A stretch of DNA of 64,000 nt from Hydrogenophaga sp. A37 (lineage in GTDB: Bacteria; Pseudomonadota; Gammaproteobacteria; Burkholderiales; Burkholderiaceae_C): contig NZ_MUNZ01000123.1 of assembly GCF_002001205.1 (NCBI RefSeq), forward strand, positions 1 to 64,000, given 5' to 3'. Both the position numbers and the translations under genes were made by a program. Below the pieces are notes generated by a model. The model did no database searches and had not been told where the DNA came from. It worked only from the letters and a program-made list of their open reading frames with translations. Of this stretch, positions 39,801 through 49,501 are shown one piece after another; within the stretch, counting starts at the first letter, position 1, and each line of letters starts with the position of its first letter.

Positions 39801-40458
39801 CGTGCGCGACACGGGCGCAGGCATTCCACCCGAGTTGCTCGACCGGATCTTCGACCCCTTCTTCACCACCAAGAGCCCGGACAAGGGCACTGGCCTCGGG
39901 CTGTCCACCGTGCTGGGCATCGTCAAGAGCCATTCGGGGTTCGTTCAGGTTTATTCCCAGCCCGGCCAGGGCACGACGTTCGCGGTCTATCTGCCGGCCG
40001 AAGAAGGTCGTTCGGATGAGGCCGCTGTTCCGGTGGCGACCAGCGAATTCCGCGGGCAGGGCGAATCGGTGCTGTTCGTCGATGACGAAGCCGCCCTGCG
40101 CGAGGTGGGACGGGTGGTTCTGCAGCGTCTGAACTTCCATGTGGTCACCGCCACCGATGGCGCCGATGGCCTGCTGCAGGTGGCGCAGCACGGGTCCCAT
40201 CTGCGGGCCATCGTGACCGACCTGCACATGCCCCGCATGGACGGCCTGGCCTTCGTGCGCGCATTGCGCCGCATGCTGCCCGACATCGCGGTGGTGGTGA
40301 CCAGCGGGCGCATGGACGACGCCATGGCGGAAGAGTTCCGGCGCCTGGGGGTGTCGAGGCGCCTGGACAAGCCCTACACCGAGGCCCAACTGGTCCGGGA
40401 ACTGAAGCTGTTGCTTTCGCCCGCGCCGGTCAGCGGCGCAGGCTTGCCGGGTCAGTAG
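36889..40458 (+). CDS. Multidomain hybrid histidine kinase (Hpt-REC-REC-PAS x3-HK-REC)
   Basis: A 1189-residue protein with no clear membrane segment. Order: Hpt domain with His60 (HRVVHSLSGTAG); REC1 (about 137-255; Asp194 in VVLDMVFPEN, but the usual Lys-Pro reads TQP and the Thr/Ser switch is Ala, so probably degenerate); a complete REC2 (about 265-385; Asp320 in LLLDVYMP, Lys in LVKP); PAS domains near 410-520, 530-645 and 670-790; HisKA with His822 (GGVAHDLNNALAPV); HATPase (GTGLGLSTVLGIVKSH); C-terminal REC with Asp1111 (VTDLHMPRMDG). The Hpt makes it a candidate phosphate acceptor from the upstream kinase. It converges on the binding-protein gene with a 7-bp overlap. Confidence 0.9.
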   Translation: MTDSGIQDRPGAASVALAELRRQFTEQLPTRLGSIETLFERLSPQHWDPADAEALHRVVHSLSGTAGVFGMPTLSDAARQAEQPLNELIRGPGAGDAPSEGEWQQVCEGLLRLVGLGQTLLGQVAPGAMPAEEPLRPDAMPWIYLVETDAAQADRLRQGLSGAGYRVRVLPDMAGLREALNTALAVPPAAVVLDMVFPENDPVGASLVKALGLGQHGRIPVVLALADDDLPVRLAASRAGITRTLTQPLEAGRLVNLLDALTGRQPAQPYRVLLVDDDPLLLQAQASVLRAAGMEVHSLSQPLQTLHELDRFQPDVLLLDVYMPEASGPELAAALRERDAYLHLPVLFLSAETDPTQQLLALNLGGDDFLVKPVRSDHLVAAVSARARRARQNSALRERLQTTLYEREREHLALDHHAIVSVADRTGQLLYANDLFCQISGYSREELLGQHCRLLRTHEQPGGFARDIWREVASGRVWHGEICCRRKGGSPYWVKTTITPFLNAEGVPYQYIVIQTDISHMKAAEAVLRASESRLNFLVSSSPVAIYTRAATAPYAAVYVSPNVTQLMGMRPEDLTGDGQLGASQVHPDDRARVAAELPWVVEQGSHLSEYRLRRGDGSYRWVHDQRRLVRDAAGQPIEIIGYWLDITERKNVEHELSLLNRELEQRVAQQTQTVIESERFARATLDALSARVVILDGQGVVLAANRAWTEFGDPALVLEGADYLASCDHTCGTLSGDNRPVATGIRAVIRGEQKEFLHEYSVRLEAGQHWFLCRVERFPGEGEVRVVVSHENITQMKLIERQHLRSQRLESLGTLAGGVAHDLNNALAPVLMGMGMLKEQYPEEARLFEMIQGSAQRGANMVRQLLTFAKGAEGDRSSLPPERMLRELEGLMNGSFPKNIRLVVECSPDLPTVSGDATQLHQVLLNLCVNARDAMPEGGSITLTASPVELDAAYARAIVDARPGRYVALRVRDTGAGIPPELLDRIFDPFFTTKSPDKGTGLGLSTVLGIVKSHSGFVQVYSQPGQGTTFAVYLPAEEGRSDEAAVPVATSEFRGQGESVLFVDDEAALREVGRVVLQRLNFHVVTATDGADGLLQVAQHGSHLRAIVTDLHMPRMDGLAFVRALRRMLPDIAVVVTSGRMDDAMAEEFRRLGVSRRLDKPYTEAQLVRELKLLLSPAPVSGAGLPGQ

Positions 40459-41582
40459 CGCAGGCGGCCCTCGGCATCGACGATGGCCAGTTCCACGTAG
40501 TTGGACCCGTTGTGTGACTTGGGCGAGTACTGAGCGGTGAAACGCCCGAAGGCGATTTCGCCCGTGCCCTCCATGGTCTTGATGAAGCTGGCGGTGCTCA
40601 GTTCACGGCCCGTGCGCTTGAGGCCCTCCACCAGCAAACGGGCGTGGACGAAGCCCTCGAACTGCGCGGCCGAGGGTGGCACATCGGGTGACTTGGCGGC
40701 ATGCAGCTTCAGGTATTCGGCGACCACGGGCACCGTGTTGTTGCGCAGCGAGGGCATGATCTGCGCGAGGATGATGCCCCGCGCCTTGTCTTTCAGTTCG
40801 CGGTTGATGCCGTCCGGGTTGGCGACCGAGTAGCCATACAGCACCGGGCGCGCGGCGGTCGCGTGGAGGGCCTTGACGTAGTTCGTGAACGTGAGTCCGG
40901 CGGTGCCGACGATGACGGCTTGCGGGTTGGCCTGGGCCGTGGTCGCCGCGGCTGCGGCGAAGTCGGGCGCTGCCGGATCGACCTTCACCTCAACCACCAG
41001 CGGCAGGTTTTCCGCCACCGAGGCCTTCTTCACTTCGGCCAACAAGGCCTTGCCCAGGCCGTCGTCCTGGTAGAAGAAGGCGACCCGTGTGACGCCCGTC
41101 TGCTTGAGTTGCGACAGCATGCGCACCGACTCGTTGGCGTAACTCGCGCGCACATGGAACACATAGGGGTTGAAGTTGTCGCGCAGCGCCGAAGCGCCGG
41201 TCACCGGGCCGAACAGGATGGTTTTCGACGCCTTGAGCAAGGGGAGAACGGCCGCGGTCTGGGCGGTCCCGGTGCTGTTGTAAACCATGAAAATCTTGTT
41301 GTCGGCCAGCAGCTTCTGTGTGTTTTCCACGGCGCGTTTGGGGTCAAAGCCATCGTCAAGGGTGATGTAGCTGATCTTGCGGCCGTGCACGCCGCCGCTG
41401 GCATTGACCGCGTCGAACAGCAGCCGTCAGCCTTCGCCGTATTGCACGGTCTGCGGACCCAGCGGGCCCGACAGAACCACCGAAGCGCCGAGGCGGATTT
41501 CAGTGGGCGTCACGCCCACATCGTTGGCGTGTGCCCCGGCTGCGATCAACCAGCCACACGCGACCATTGCCCAACGAACCAT
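40452..41582 (-). pseudogene. LivK-type periplasmic substrate-binding protein interrupted by an in-frame TGA
   Basis: From ATG 41582 the frame encodes a signal peptide and the start of a branched-chain amino-acid-type binding protein (VTPTEIRLGASVVLSGPLGP, then VQYGEG). It then meets TGA at 41429-41427. The same frame continues with RLLFDAVNASGGVHGRK and 300 further family-typical residues (ILFGPVTGAS, RVAFFYQDDGLGKA, FEGFVHARLLVEGLKRTGR) to the stop at 40452. Only one codon interrupts an otherwise intact 376-codon frame. It could be a recent nonsense mutation, a sequencing error or, less likely, translational read-through. No permease or ATPase genes adjoin. It lies between the kinase cluster and the benzoate genes, so it could have served either. 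Confidence 0.82.
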
Positions 41583-41713
41583 GTTGCCTGCCCCTTGTCT
41601 TGTGTTCAGAAGGCATGAGTATGGTTATGACTTGTAATGAAAACAAGGAGGGTCTGATCGGGGTTTTCCCCGTGTGGGCGCATGCGATCCGATCAGCAGG
41701 TTTCACGTCGGGT

Positions 41714-43294
41714 TCAACGGCGCACGAGCAGGCGCTGGTTCTCCAGCTCGCGCAGCTTGAAGCGCTGGATTTTGCCGGTGGCGGTCTTGGGCAGCTCGGC
41801 CATGAACTCGATGTAGCGCGGGTATTTGTAGGGCGCGAGCTTCTCTTTCACGAAGGCCTGCAGCTCGGCTTCCGTCGCCTGGGCACCGGCCTTCAGCACC
41901 ACATAGGCCTTGGTCTTGGTCAGGCCCTCGTCGTCGTTCTTGCCGATCACGGCGGCTTCGAGCACGGCAGGGTGTTGCACCAGCGTGGCCTCCACTTCGA
42001 AGGGGCTGACGTAGATGCCGCTGACCTTGAGCATGTCGTCGTTGCGGCCGGCGTAGGTGTAGTAGCCGTCGGGGTCGCGGGTGTACTTGTCGCCGCTCTT
42101 GGCCCAGTTCCCTTGGAAGGTGTCGCGCGACTTGGCGCGGTTGTTCCAGTACATGAGTGCCGCGCTCGGGCCCTGGATGTAGAGGTCGCCGATCAGGTTG
42201 TGGCCGGTGATCACGCTGCCGTCTTCGTCGCGCAGCTGCACCTCGTAGCCCGGCACGGCCTTGCCGGTGGTGCCGTAGCGCACGTCGCCCGGCCGGTTGG
42301 AGAGAAAGATGTGCAGCATCTCGGTGCTCCCGATGCCGTCGATGATTTCGCAGCCGAAGTGCGCGGTCCAGCGCTCGCCGATGTCGCGCGGCAGCGCTTC
42401 GCCGGCGGAAGAACACAGGCGCAGCGACACCGCTTTTTTGGCTGGCAGGTCGGGCGAGGCGAGCATGCCGCCGTAGCCGGTGGGCGCGCCATAGAACACG
42501 GTGGGCTGGTGGTCGACCAGGCGTTTGAACGTGGCCTGCGGCGTCGGGCGTTCGGCCATCAGCACCACGCTGGCGCCCACGCTTAAGGGAAACGACAGGC
42601 CGTTGCCCAGACCGTAGGCGAAGAAGAGTTTGGCGGCCGAGAACACGGTGTCGCTGTCCTTCAGGCCCAGCACCGCCTTGCCGTAGAGCTCGGCCGTCCA
42701 GTACAGGCTGGCCTGCGTGTGCACCGTGCCCTTCGGTGCACCGGTGGAACCCGAGGAATACAGCCAGAACGCGGGTTCGTCGCCATGCGTGTCCGCACCG
42801 TGGCCCGGGGCGTGGGCCGTGGTGACCGCCGCGAAGTCGAGCGCGCCCGCGGGCAGCGGGTCTTTGGCGCGCGAGACGATCAGGTGCTTCACCTCGTTGG
42901 CACCCGCGTCCAGCGCGGTCTGGAGCGTGGACAGCAGCGCGGCCGACACGAAGGCGGCCTGGGCGCGGCTGTCGGCCAGCATGTAGGCGTAGTCCTTCGC
43001 GGTCAGCAGGGTGTTCACGCACACCGGCACCACGCCCGCGTGCAGCGCGCCGAGGAAGGCGACGACCCAGTCGCTGCAGTCGTGCATGAGCAGCAGCACA
43101 CGCTCCTCGCGCTTCAGGCCCAGCGCCTGCAGGCCGGCCGAAAAGCGCTGCACCTGGTCGGCGAGCTGGCCATAGGTGAGCGAGCCCGCGTCGTCGATCA
43201 GCGCGGTCTTGGCGGCGCGGCCGGCGTTGACCGCGATCAGGTGGCGCGCGAAGTTGAAGCGCTCGGGCGGGGCGGCGGTTTCGGTGTGGCTCAT
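41714..43294 (-). CDS. Benzoate-CoA ligase
   Basis: A 526-residue AMP-forming acyl-CoA ligase of the benzoate-CoA ligase family (BclA/BadA). It activates benzoate to benzoyl-CoA, the entry step of the box pathway. Motifs: FNFARHLIAVNAGRAAKTALID-type N-terminus (RFNFARHL), P-loop YSSGSTGAPKGTVH, GSTEMLHIFLSN, YTYAGRNDDMLKVSGIYVSP and the catalytic Lys near the C-terminus in LPKTATGKIQRFKLRE. AGGAGA precedes the ATG. It is downstream of boxD by 34 bp on the same strand, so it is probably driven from the boxD promoter. Confidence 0.92.
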   Translation of the reverse strand: MSHTETAAPPERFNFARHLIAVNAGRAAKTALIDDAGSLTYGQLADQVQRFSAGLQALGLKREERVLLLMHDCSDWVVAFLGALHAGVVPVCVNTLLTAKDYAYMLADSRAQAAFVSAALLSTLQTALDAGANEVKHLIVSRAKDPLPAGALDFAAVTTAHAPGHGADTHGDEPAFWLYSSGSTGAPKGTVHTQASLYWTAELYGKAVLGLKDSDTVFSAAKLFFAYGLGNGLSFPLSVGASVVLMAERPTPQATFKRLVDHQPTVFYGAPTGYGGMLASPDLPAKKAVSLRLCSSAGEALPRDIGERWTAHFGCEIIDGIGSTEMLHIFLSNRPGDVRYGTTGKAVPGYEVQLRDEDGSVITGHNLIGDLYIQGPSAALMYWNNRAKSRDTFQGNWAKSGDKYTRDPDGYYTYAGRNDDMLKVSGIYVSPFEVEATLVQHPAVLEAAVIGKNDDEGLTKTKAYVVLKAGAQATEAELQAFVKEKLAPYKYPRYIEFMAELPKTATGKIQRFKLRELENQRLLVRR

Positions 43295-43328
43295 GGTGGG
43301 TCTCCTGTCTTGTTGTCTCTGTCGGACT

Positions 43329-44906
43329 TCAGTACTTCAGTGGGGTTGCGGTCGCGGCGAGTACGTCGAGCGCCGCTGTGCTGCCCTGTACCGCGCTGCG
43401 GCGGTGGTAGAAGCCCAGCGCGCGCAAACCACCCAGCTCTTCGCCGCCGCCGGCGCGGCCCGGGCCGCCGTGCAGGCTCATGGGCATCACGTTGCCGTGG
43501 CTGCTCTGCACGGCCGCCACGTCGGGCGAAATGGCGTGCACACGGCCGTGGCAGGAGCCCAGCTCGGCGGCGGCGCGGGCGATGAAGGCCGGGTCTTCGC
43601 TGTAGACCGAGGCGACCAGTGAGCCGTCGCCCCGGCGGATCAGCTCCCAGGCCTCGTCTTCGTCTTCGTAGGCCATGAGCGTGGCGACCGGGCCGAACAC
43701 CTCGACCTCATGCAGCGTGGTGGCTTGCCCGGGGTCGCGGTGGCCGAGCAGGGTGGGGGCCACGCAGGCGGAGGTGGCCGGGTCGGCGTCGATCAGGGCC
43801 ACCTCGCTGCCATCAAACAGCATCTCGGCCTCGTGCAGCAGCTCGGTGATGCCGTGCAGCACGCTGTGTTTTTGCTCCATGCTCACCAGCGAACCCATGC
43901 GCACGCCCTCGCTGCGCGGGTTGCCCACCGTGACCTTGGCCAATTTGGCGGAGATCGCCTGGGCCGTTTCGTCGAACAGCTCCAGCGGCACGAAGATGCG
44001 GCGAATGGCGGTGCACTTCTGGCCGCTCTTGACCGTCATCTCGCGCACCACCTCGTTCACCAGCAGGTTGAAGGCCTCGCTGCCTTCGGTGGCGGATGGG
44101 TCGAGCAGGGCACTGTTCAGGCTGTCGGCCTCGATGTTGCAGCGCACCGAAGCCGCTGCAACAGCCGGGTGGCTGCGGATGATGCGGGCCGTTGCGGCCG
44201 AGCCGGTGAAGCTCACCACGTCAAACGGCTGCAACTGGTCCATCAGCCCGGCGGACGAACCGCACACCACCGAGAGCGCACCCGTGGGCAGGACGCCGGC
44301 GTCCACCACGTCTTTCACCATGCGCTGGGTCAGCCAGGCGGTGGCGGTGGCGGGCTTCACGATCACCGGCACGCCCGAAAGCAGGGCCGGCGCGGCCTTT
44401 TCCCACAAGCCCCAGCTGGGGAAGTTGAAGGCGTTGATGAACAGCGCCACGCCGCGTGTGGGGCTCAGGATGTGCTGGGTCTGAAACACCGGGTCCTTGG
44501 CCATGCGGATGCGCTCGCCGTCGAGCAGCAGCTTCGCGTCGCCCAGGGCCTCGCCCTGTTTGGCGTAGTAGCCCAGGGTGAAGATGCCGCCGTCGATGTC
44601 GACCGCCGAGTCCTTGGTGGTGGTGCCGCAGTTGGCGGTGGCGATGTCGTAATAGGCGTCGCGGTTCGCCTGCAACACCTTGACGATCTCCCCCAGCAGC
44701 GCGGCGCGCTGCCGGTAAGTGAGTGCCCGCAGGGCAGCGCCGCCCTGCTCGCGGGCGAAGACAAAGCCCTCGGCCAGGTCCAGCCCGGCGCTGCTCACGC
44801 GCACCAAGGGTGTGCCCAGCACCGGGTCGTGCAGCGTGCTGCTGTGGCCCGCGCCGTCTTGCCAGCGGCCGGCGAGGAAGTTGGGGAGCAGGGGTGTGGT
44901 GTTCAT
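43329..44906 (-). CDS. boxD: 3,4-Dehydroadipyl-CoA semialdehyde dehydrogenase BoxD
   Basis: A 525-residue aldehyde dehydrogenase of the BoxD/PaaN-like branch. It oxidises the semialdehyde released by BoxC to 3,4-dehydroadipyl-CoA, with NADP as the usual acceptor. Seen: the N-terminal LPNFLAGRWQDG, VALFINAFNFPSWGLWEKAAPAL (hallmark NAFNFPSWG), the Rossmann element SFTGSAATA, Glu in NIEADSLNS and the catalytic Cys in KSGQKCTAIRRIFVP. Its position between the ligase and boxR fixes the pathway. Divergent from boxR; a TGCA-N6-TGCA operator straddles its predicted -10 box. Confidence 0.92.
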   Translation of the reverse strand: MNTTPLLPNFLAGRWQDGAGHSSTLHDPVLGTPLVRVSSAGLDLAEGFVFAREQGGAALRALTYRQRAALLGEIVKVLQANRDAYYDIATANCGTTTKDSAVDIDGGIFTLGYYAKQGEALGDAKLLLDGERIRMAKDPVFQTQHILSPTRGVALFINAFNFPSWGLWEKAAPALLSGVPVIVKPATATAWLTQRMVKDVVDAGVLPTGALSVVCGSSAGLMDQLQPFDVVSFTGSAATARIIRSHPAVAAASVRCNIEADSLNSALLDPSATEGSEAFNLLVNEVVREMTVKSGQKCTAIRRIFVPLELFDETAQAISAKLAKVTVGNPRSEGVRMGSLVSMEQKHSVLHGITELLHEAEMLFDGSEVALIDADPATSACVAPTLLGHRDPGQATTLHEVEVFGPVATLMAYEDEDEAWELIRRGDGSLVASVYSEDPAFIARAAAELGSCHGRVHAISPDVAAVQSSHGNVMPMSLHGGPGRAGGGEELGGLRALGFYHRRSAVQGSTAALDVLAATATPLKY

Positions 44907-44993
44907 GTCAGGTCGGGATGAGGGTTGATCTGCGGGGCTGGTCGGCCCGGGGGATTGACGCTATAAATGCACTATCTTGCGTCTTTTAATTCA

Positions 44994-45025
44994 TGCATTA
45001 AAGTGCATGTTTCTTGAGAAAGCAA
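44994..45025 (-). promoter_or_regulatory. Candidate boxD promoter with BoxR operator
   Basis: On the minus strand TTGCTT (45025-45020) and TTTAAT (45002-44997) are 17 bp apart. TGCA at 44994-44997 and at 45004-45007, separated by 6 bp, flank the -10 box, so a bound repressor would block polymerase. TGCA repeats are the known recognition element of the BoxR/BzdR family. A further TGCA lies at 44968-44971. Confidence 0.6.
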
Positions 45026-45061
45026 GTCCTCTAGGGATATTCCTTAAAAACACGGACACCC

Positions 45062-46003
45062 ATGAAAGACCCGGCCTCCCTTGATCTTGCGCCCGAAGCC
45101 GCCTCCGCTACAACCGAAGCCGACGAGCCGCCACGCCACCCGTTTCTGGTGAGCCTGGGCGAGCGGGTGCGCACGCTGCGCTCGCGCCGTGGCATGACGC
45201 GCAAGGCCGTGGCGCTGGCTGCCGACGTGTCCGAGCGCCACCTGGCCAACCTCGAATACGGCACCGGCAACGCCTCCATCCTGGTGTTGCTGCAGGTGGC
45301 GCAGGCGCTGCAGTGTTCGCTCACCGAACTGCTGGGCGACGTGACCACCTCGTCGCCCGAGTGGCTGCTGATCCGCGAGCTGCTGGAGAAGCGCAACGAG
45401 GGCGATCTGCGCCGGGTGCGCGTGGCCATCGGCGGTCTGCTGGACGGCCACGCCGCGCCGGTGAGCGACGCCGGCCGACAGGCCCGCATCGCCCTGATCG
45501 GTCTGCGTGGCGCGGGCAAGTCCACCCTCGGGCAGCGCCTGGCGGACGACCTCGGTTATGCCTTCATCGAACTGAGCCGAGAGATCGAAAAGTTCGCCGG
45601 CTGCAGCATCAACGAAATCCACGCGCTGTACGGCACGCCGGCCTACCGCCGCTACGAGCGCCGAGCGCTCGAAGAAGCGATCCAGATCTACCCCGAGGTG
45701 GTGATCGCCACACCGGGCGGCCTGGTGTCGGACGCCGCCAACTTCAACCTGTTGCTCACCCACTGCACCACCGTCTGGCTGCAGGCGGACCCGGCCGACC
45801 ACATGGGTCGCGTGGCGGCGCAGGGTGACACGCGGCCCATGGCCGCGAGCCGCGAGGCCATGGAAGATCTGAAGCGCATCCTGGCCGGGCGCTCGGCCTT
45901 TTATTCGAAGGCGGACCTGCATTTCAATACCAGTGGCCAGAGCGTGGACGACGCCTTTGATGGCCTGCGCACCCAGGTGCGGGAGGTGCTGGGTATTTTG
46001 TGA
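45062..46003 (+). CDS. boxR: BoxR, benzoyl-CoA-responsive transcriptional repressor
   Basis: BoxR (313 residues) has an N-terminal XRE-type helix-turn-helix (about residues 28-90: LGERVRTLRSRRGMTRKAVA, then VSERHLANLEYGTGNAS) and a C-terminal shikimate-kinase-like domain (about 140-310) with P-loop GLRGAGKSTLGQRLA. In Azoarcus the protein represses box genes and is released by benzoyl-CoA, which binds the kinase-like domain. It is divergent from boxD and upstream of boxCBA. Paired TGCA operators lie on both sides of the gene (44994-45007 and 46006-46019). Confidence 0.95.
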   Translation: MKDPASLDLAPEAASATTEADEPPRHPFLVSLGERVRTLRSRRGMTRKAVALAADVSERHLANLEYGTGNASILVLLQVAQALQCSLTELLGDVTTSSPEWLLIRELLEKRNEGDLRRVRVAIGGLLDGHAAPVSDAGRQARIALIGLRGAGKSTLGQRLADDLGYAFIELSREIEKFAGCSINEIHALYGTPAYRRYERRALEEAIQIYPEVVIATPGGLVSDAANFNLLLTHCTTVWLQADPADHMGRVAAQGDTRPMAASREAMEDLKRILAGRSAFYSKADLHFNTSGQSVDDAFDGLRTQVREVLGIL

Positions 46004-46005
46004 CA

Positions 46006-46048
46006 TGCATAAAAATGCATTGACGGTTTGAAGAAGCTGCAATATTAT
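46006..46048 (+). promoter_or_regulatory. boxC promoter overlapped by a BoxR operator
   Basis: TTGACG (46020-46025), a 17-bp spacer and TATTAT (46043-46048) form a good sigma-70 promoter. TGCA at 46006-46009 and 46016-46019 (6 bp apart) abut the -35 box, and a third TGCA lies in the spacer at 46038-46041. The arrangement matches repression by BoxR relieved by benzoyl-CoA. The operator begins 3 bp after the boxR stop. Confidence 0.75.
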
Positions 46049-46140
46049 TCACATCACTCGGTGCCCACCGGTGATGGAATGCAGGTCGGCACCCCTTGTT
46101 TCCCCCTTGCCTCGTGCAGCCACACAAACAGGAGACCGCC

Positions 46141-47808
46141 TTGTCCGCAGCCATCAACCCCAATTCCGTCGACTACCGCACCGACCCCAGCCAGTACCGC
46201 CACTGGAAACTCGCCTTTGATGGCGCGATGGCCACGCTGGCGATCGACATTGACGAAGACGGCGGCATCCGCCCGGGCTACAAGCTCAAGCTCAACAGCT
46301 ACGACCTGGGCGTGGACATCGAGCTGCACGACGCGCTCAACCGCATCCGCTTCGAACACCCCGAAGTGCGCACCGTGGTCGTCACCAGCGGCAAAGACCG
46401 CGTGTTTTGCTCCGGCGCCAACATCTTCATGCTCGGTGTTTCCAGCCACGCCTGGAAGGTGAATTTCTGCAAGTTCACCAACGAAACCCGCAACGGCATT
46501 GAAGACACCAGCAAACACTCGGGCCTCAAATTCCTGGCCGCCCTGAACGGTGCCTGCGCCGGTGGCGGCTACGAGCTGGCCCTGGCCTGCGATGAGATCC
46601 TGCTGGTGGACGACCGATCCAGCGCGGTCAGCCTGCCCGAGGTGCCGCTGCTCGGCGTCTTGCCCGGCACCGGCGGCCTGACCCGCGTGACCGACAAGCG
46701 CCACGTGCGCCACGACCTGGCCGACATCTTCTGCACCACCAGCGAAGGCGTGCGCGGCGCCAAGGCCGTGGACTGGCGCCTGGTCGATGCCGTGGCCAAG
46801 CCCCAGCAGTTCGCGGCCGCCGTGAGCGAACGTGCAACAAAGCTGGCCGCCCAGAGCGACCGCCCGGCCGATGGGAAGGGCGTGAGCCTGCCCCGCGTCG
46901 AACGCTGCGACAGCGCCGACGGCATCGTCTACACCTATGTCAACGTTGCCATCGACCGCGCCAGGCGCAACGCGACCATCACACTGAAATCACCCAGCGG
47001 TGCTCAGCCCACCGACATCGCCGGCATCGAAGCCGCCGGCGCCGCCTGGTACCCGCTGCAGATGGCCCGCGAACTCGACGACGCCATCCTCAACCTGCGC
47101 ACCAACGAGCTCGACATCGGCACCTGGGTGCTCAAGACCGAAGGCGACGCTGCGGCCGTGCTGGCCAACGACGCCCTGATGCTGGCCAACAAAGACCACT
47201 GGTTCGTGCGCGAAACCATCGGCGCGCTGCGCCGCACCTTCGCCCGCCTGGATGTGTCTTCGCGCAGCCTGTTCGCGCTGATCGAAGCCGGCTCCTGCTT
47301 CGCCGGCACCCTGGCCGAACTCGCCTTCTGCGCCGACCGCGCCTACATGCTGGCCCTGCCCGATGACGCCGACAAAGCGCCCAAGCTGCAACTCTCCGAA
47401 TTCAACTTCGGCTACCTGCCGATGGTGAACGACCAGTCGCGCCTGCAGCGCCGCTTCTACGAAGAAGCCGGCCCCATGGATGCAGTGCGCGGCGCCATTG
47501 GCAAGGCCCTCGACGCCGACGCCGCCTTCGCGCTCGGTCTCGTGACCGCCGCGCCCGACGACATCGACTGGGCCGACGAAGTGCGCCTGGCGCTGGAAGA
47601 GCGCGCCGCCATGTCGCCCGACGCCCTGACCGGCCTCGAAGCCAACCTGCGTTTCGCGCAGAAGGAAAACATGGCCACCCGCGTTTTCGGCCGCCTCACC
47701 GCCTGGCAGAACTGGATCTTCCAGCGCCCCAACGCCGTGGGCGAAAAGGGTGCGCTGAAGGTCTATGGCAAGGGCGAAAAAGCCCAGTTCGATTTCAACC
47801 GCGTCTGA
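46141..47808 (+). CDS. boxC: 2,3-Epoxybenzoyl-CoA dihydrolase BoxC
   Basis: BoxC (555 residues), a fused enoyl-CoA hydratase/isomerase-type protein. It opens 2,3-epoxybenzoyl-CoA hydrolytically to 3,4-dehydroadipyl-CoA semialdehyde and formate. The crotonase core includes FCSGANIFMLG, ALNGACAGGGYELALACDEI and PEVPLLGVLPGTGGLTR, and a second crotonase-like half follows. The chosen start is TTG 46141, preceded by AGGAG at 6-7 bp; an upstream TTG at 46096 lacks a ribosome-binding site. Formate from this reaction is a likely link to the formate dehydrogenase locus downstream. Confidence 0.94.
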   Translation: MSAAINPNSVDYRTDPSQYRHWKLAFDGAMATLAIDIDEDGGIRPGYKLKLNSYDLGVDIELHDALNRIRFEHPEVRTVVVTSGKDRVFCSGANIFMLGVSSHAWKVNFCKFTNETRNGIEDTSKHSGLKFLAALNGACAGGGYELALACDEILLVDDRSSAVSLPEVPLLGVLPGTGGLTRVTDKRHVRHDLADIFCTTSEGVRGAKAVDWRLVDAVAKPQQFAAAVSERATKLAAQSDRPADGKGVSLPRVERCDSADGIVYTYVNVAIDRARRNATITLKSPSGAQPTDIAGIEAAGAAWYPLQMARELDDAILNLRTNELDIGTWVLKTEGDAAAVLANDALMLANKDHWFVRETIGALRRTFARLDVSSRSLFALIEAGSCFAGTLAELAFCADRAYMLALPDDADKAPKLQLSEFNFGYLPMVNDQSRLQRRFYEEAGPMDAVRGAIGKALDADAAFALGLVTAAPDDIDWADEVRLALEERAAMSPDALTGLEANLRFAQKENMATRVFGRLTAWQNWIFQRPNAVGEKGALKVYGKGEKAQFDFNRV

Positions 47809-47831
47809 AGCACACACCCCAGGAGACCAAC

Positions 47832-49259
<1,428 letters not shown>

Positions 49260-49261
49260 AT

Positions 49262-49375
49262 TCGAACTCCCCCCTGCGCCGCTTCGCGGCTTCCCCCCTC
49301 TCTGGCGCGCCTTCGGCGCTTGGAGGGGGGACGATGCGAGTGGCCCGGCGAAGCCGGTTCCACCGCATCCCTGGG
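49262..49375. repeat. Dispersed GC-rich intergenic repeat, copy C
   Basis: The right half (CGATGCGAGTGGCCCGGCGA then AGCCGGTTCCACCGCATCC) clearly matches copies A and B. The left half has the same layout of C-runs and GCGCCGCTTCGCGGC but carries an extra hairpin (GGCGCGCCTTCGGCGC) and GGAGGGGGG. It lies directly after the boxB stop. Confidence 0.65.
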
Positions 49376-49501
49376 TGAAGGCACGCGCTCCGGAGAACGA
49401 CTTGCTGATTCATTTCTTCTATCCCTTGCGTGCCAATGAGCATGGGTTGGGGTGACCGACGCAGTGAGGTAAAGGAGGAGCCGGCCGCAGGCCGGCGGGG
49501 G

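Noticed and set aside
41427-41429. TGA read as selenocysteine in the binding protein
   Set aside because: The family has no redox Cys/Sec at this position, and I saw no obvious SECIS-like hairpin after the TGA; a nonsense change or sequencing error is simpler.
44955-44983. Plus-strand boxR promoter from TTGACG at 44955
   Set aside because: No acceptable -10 hexamer at 16-18 bp; the boxR start site could not be placed.
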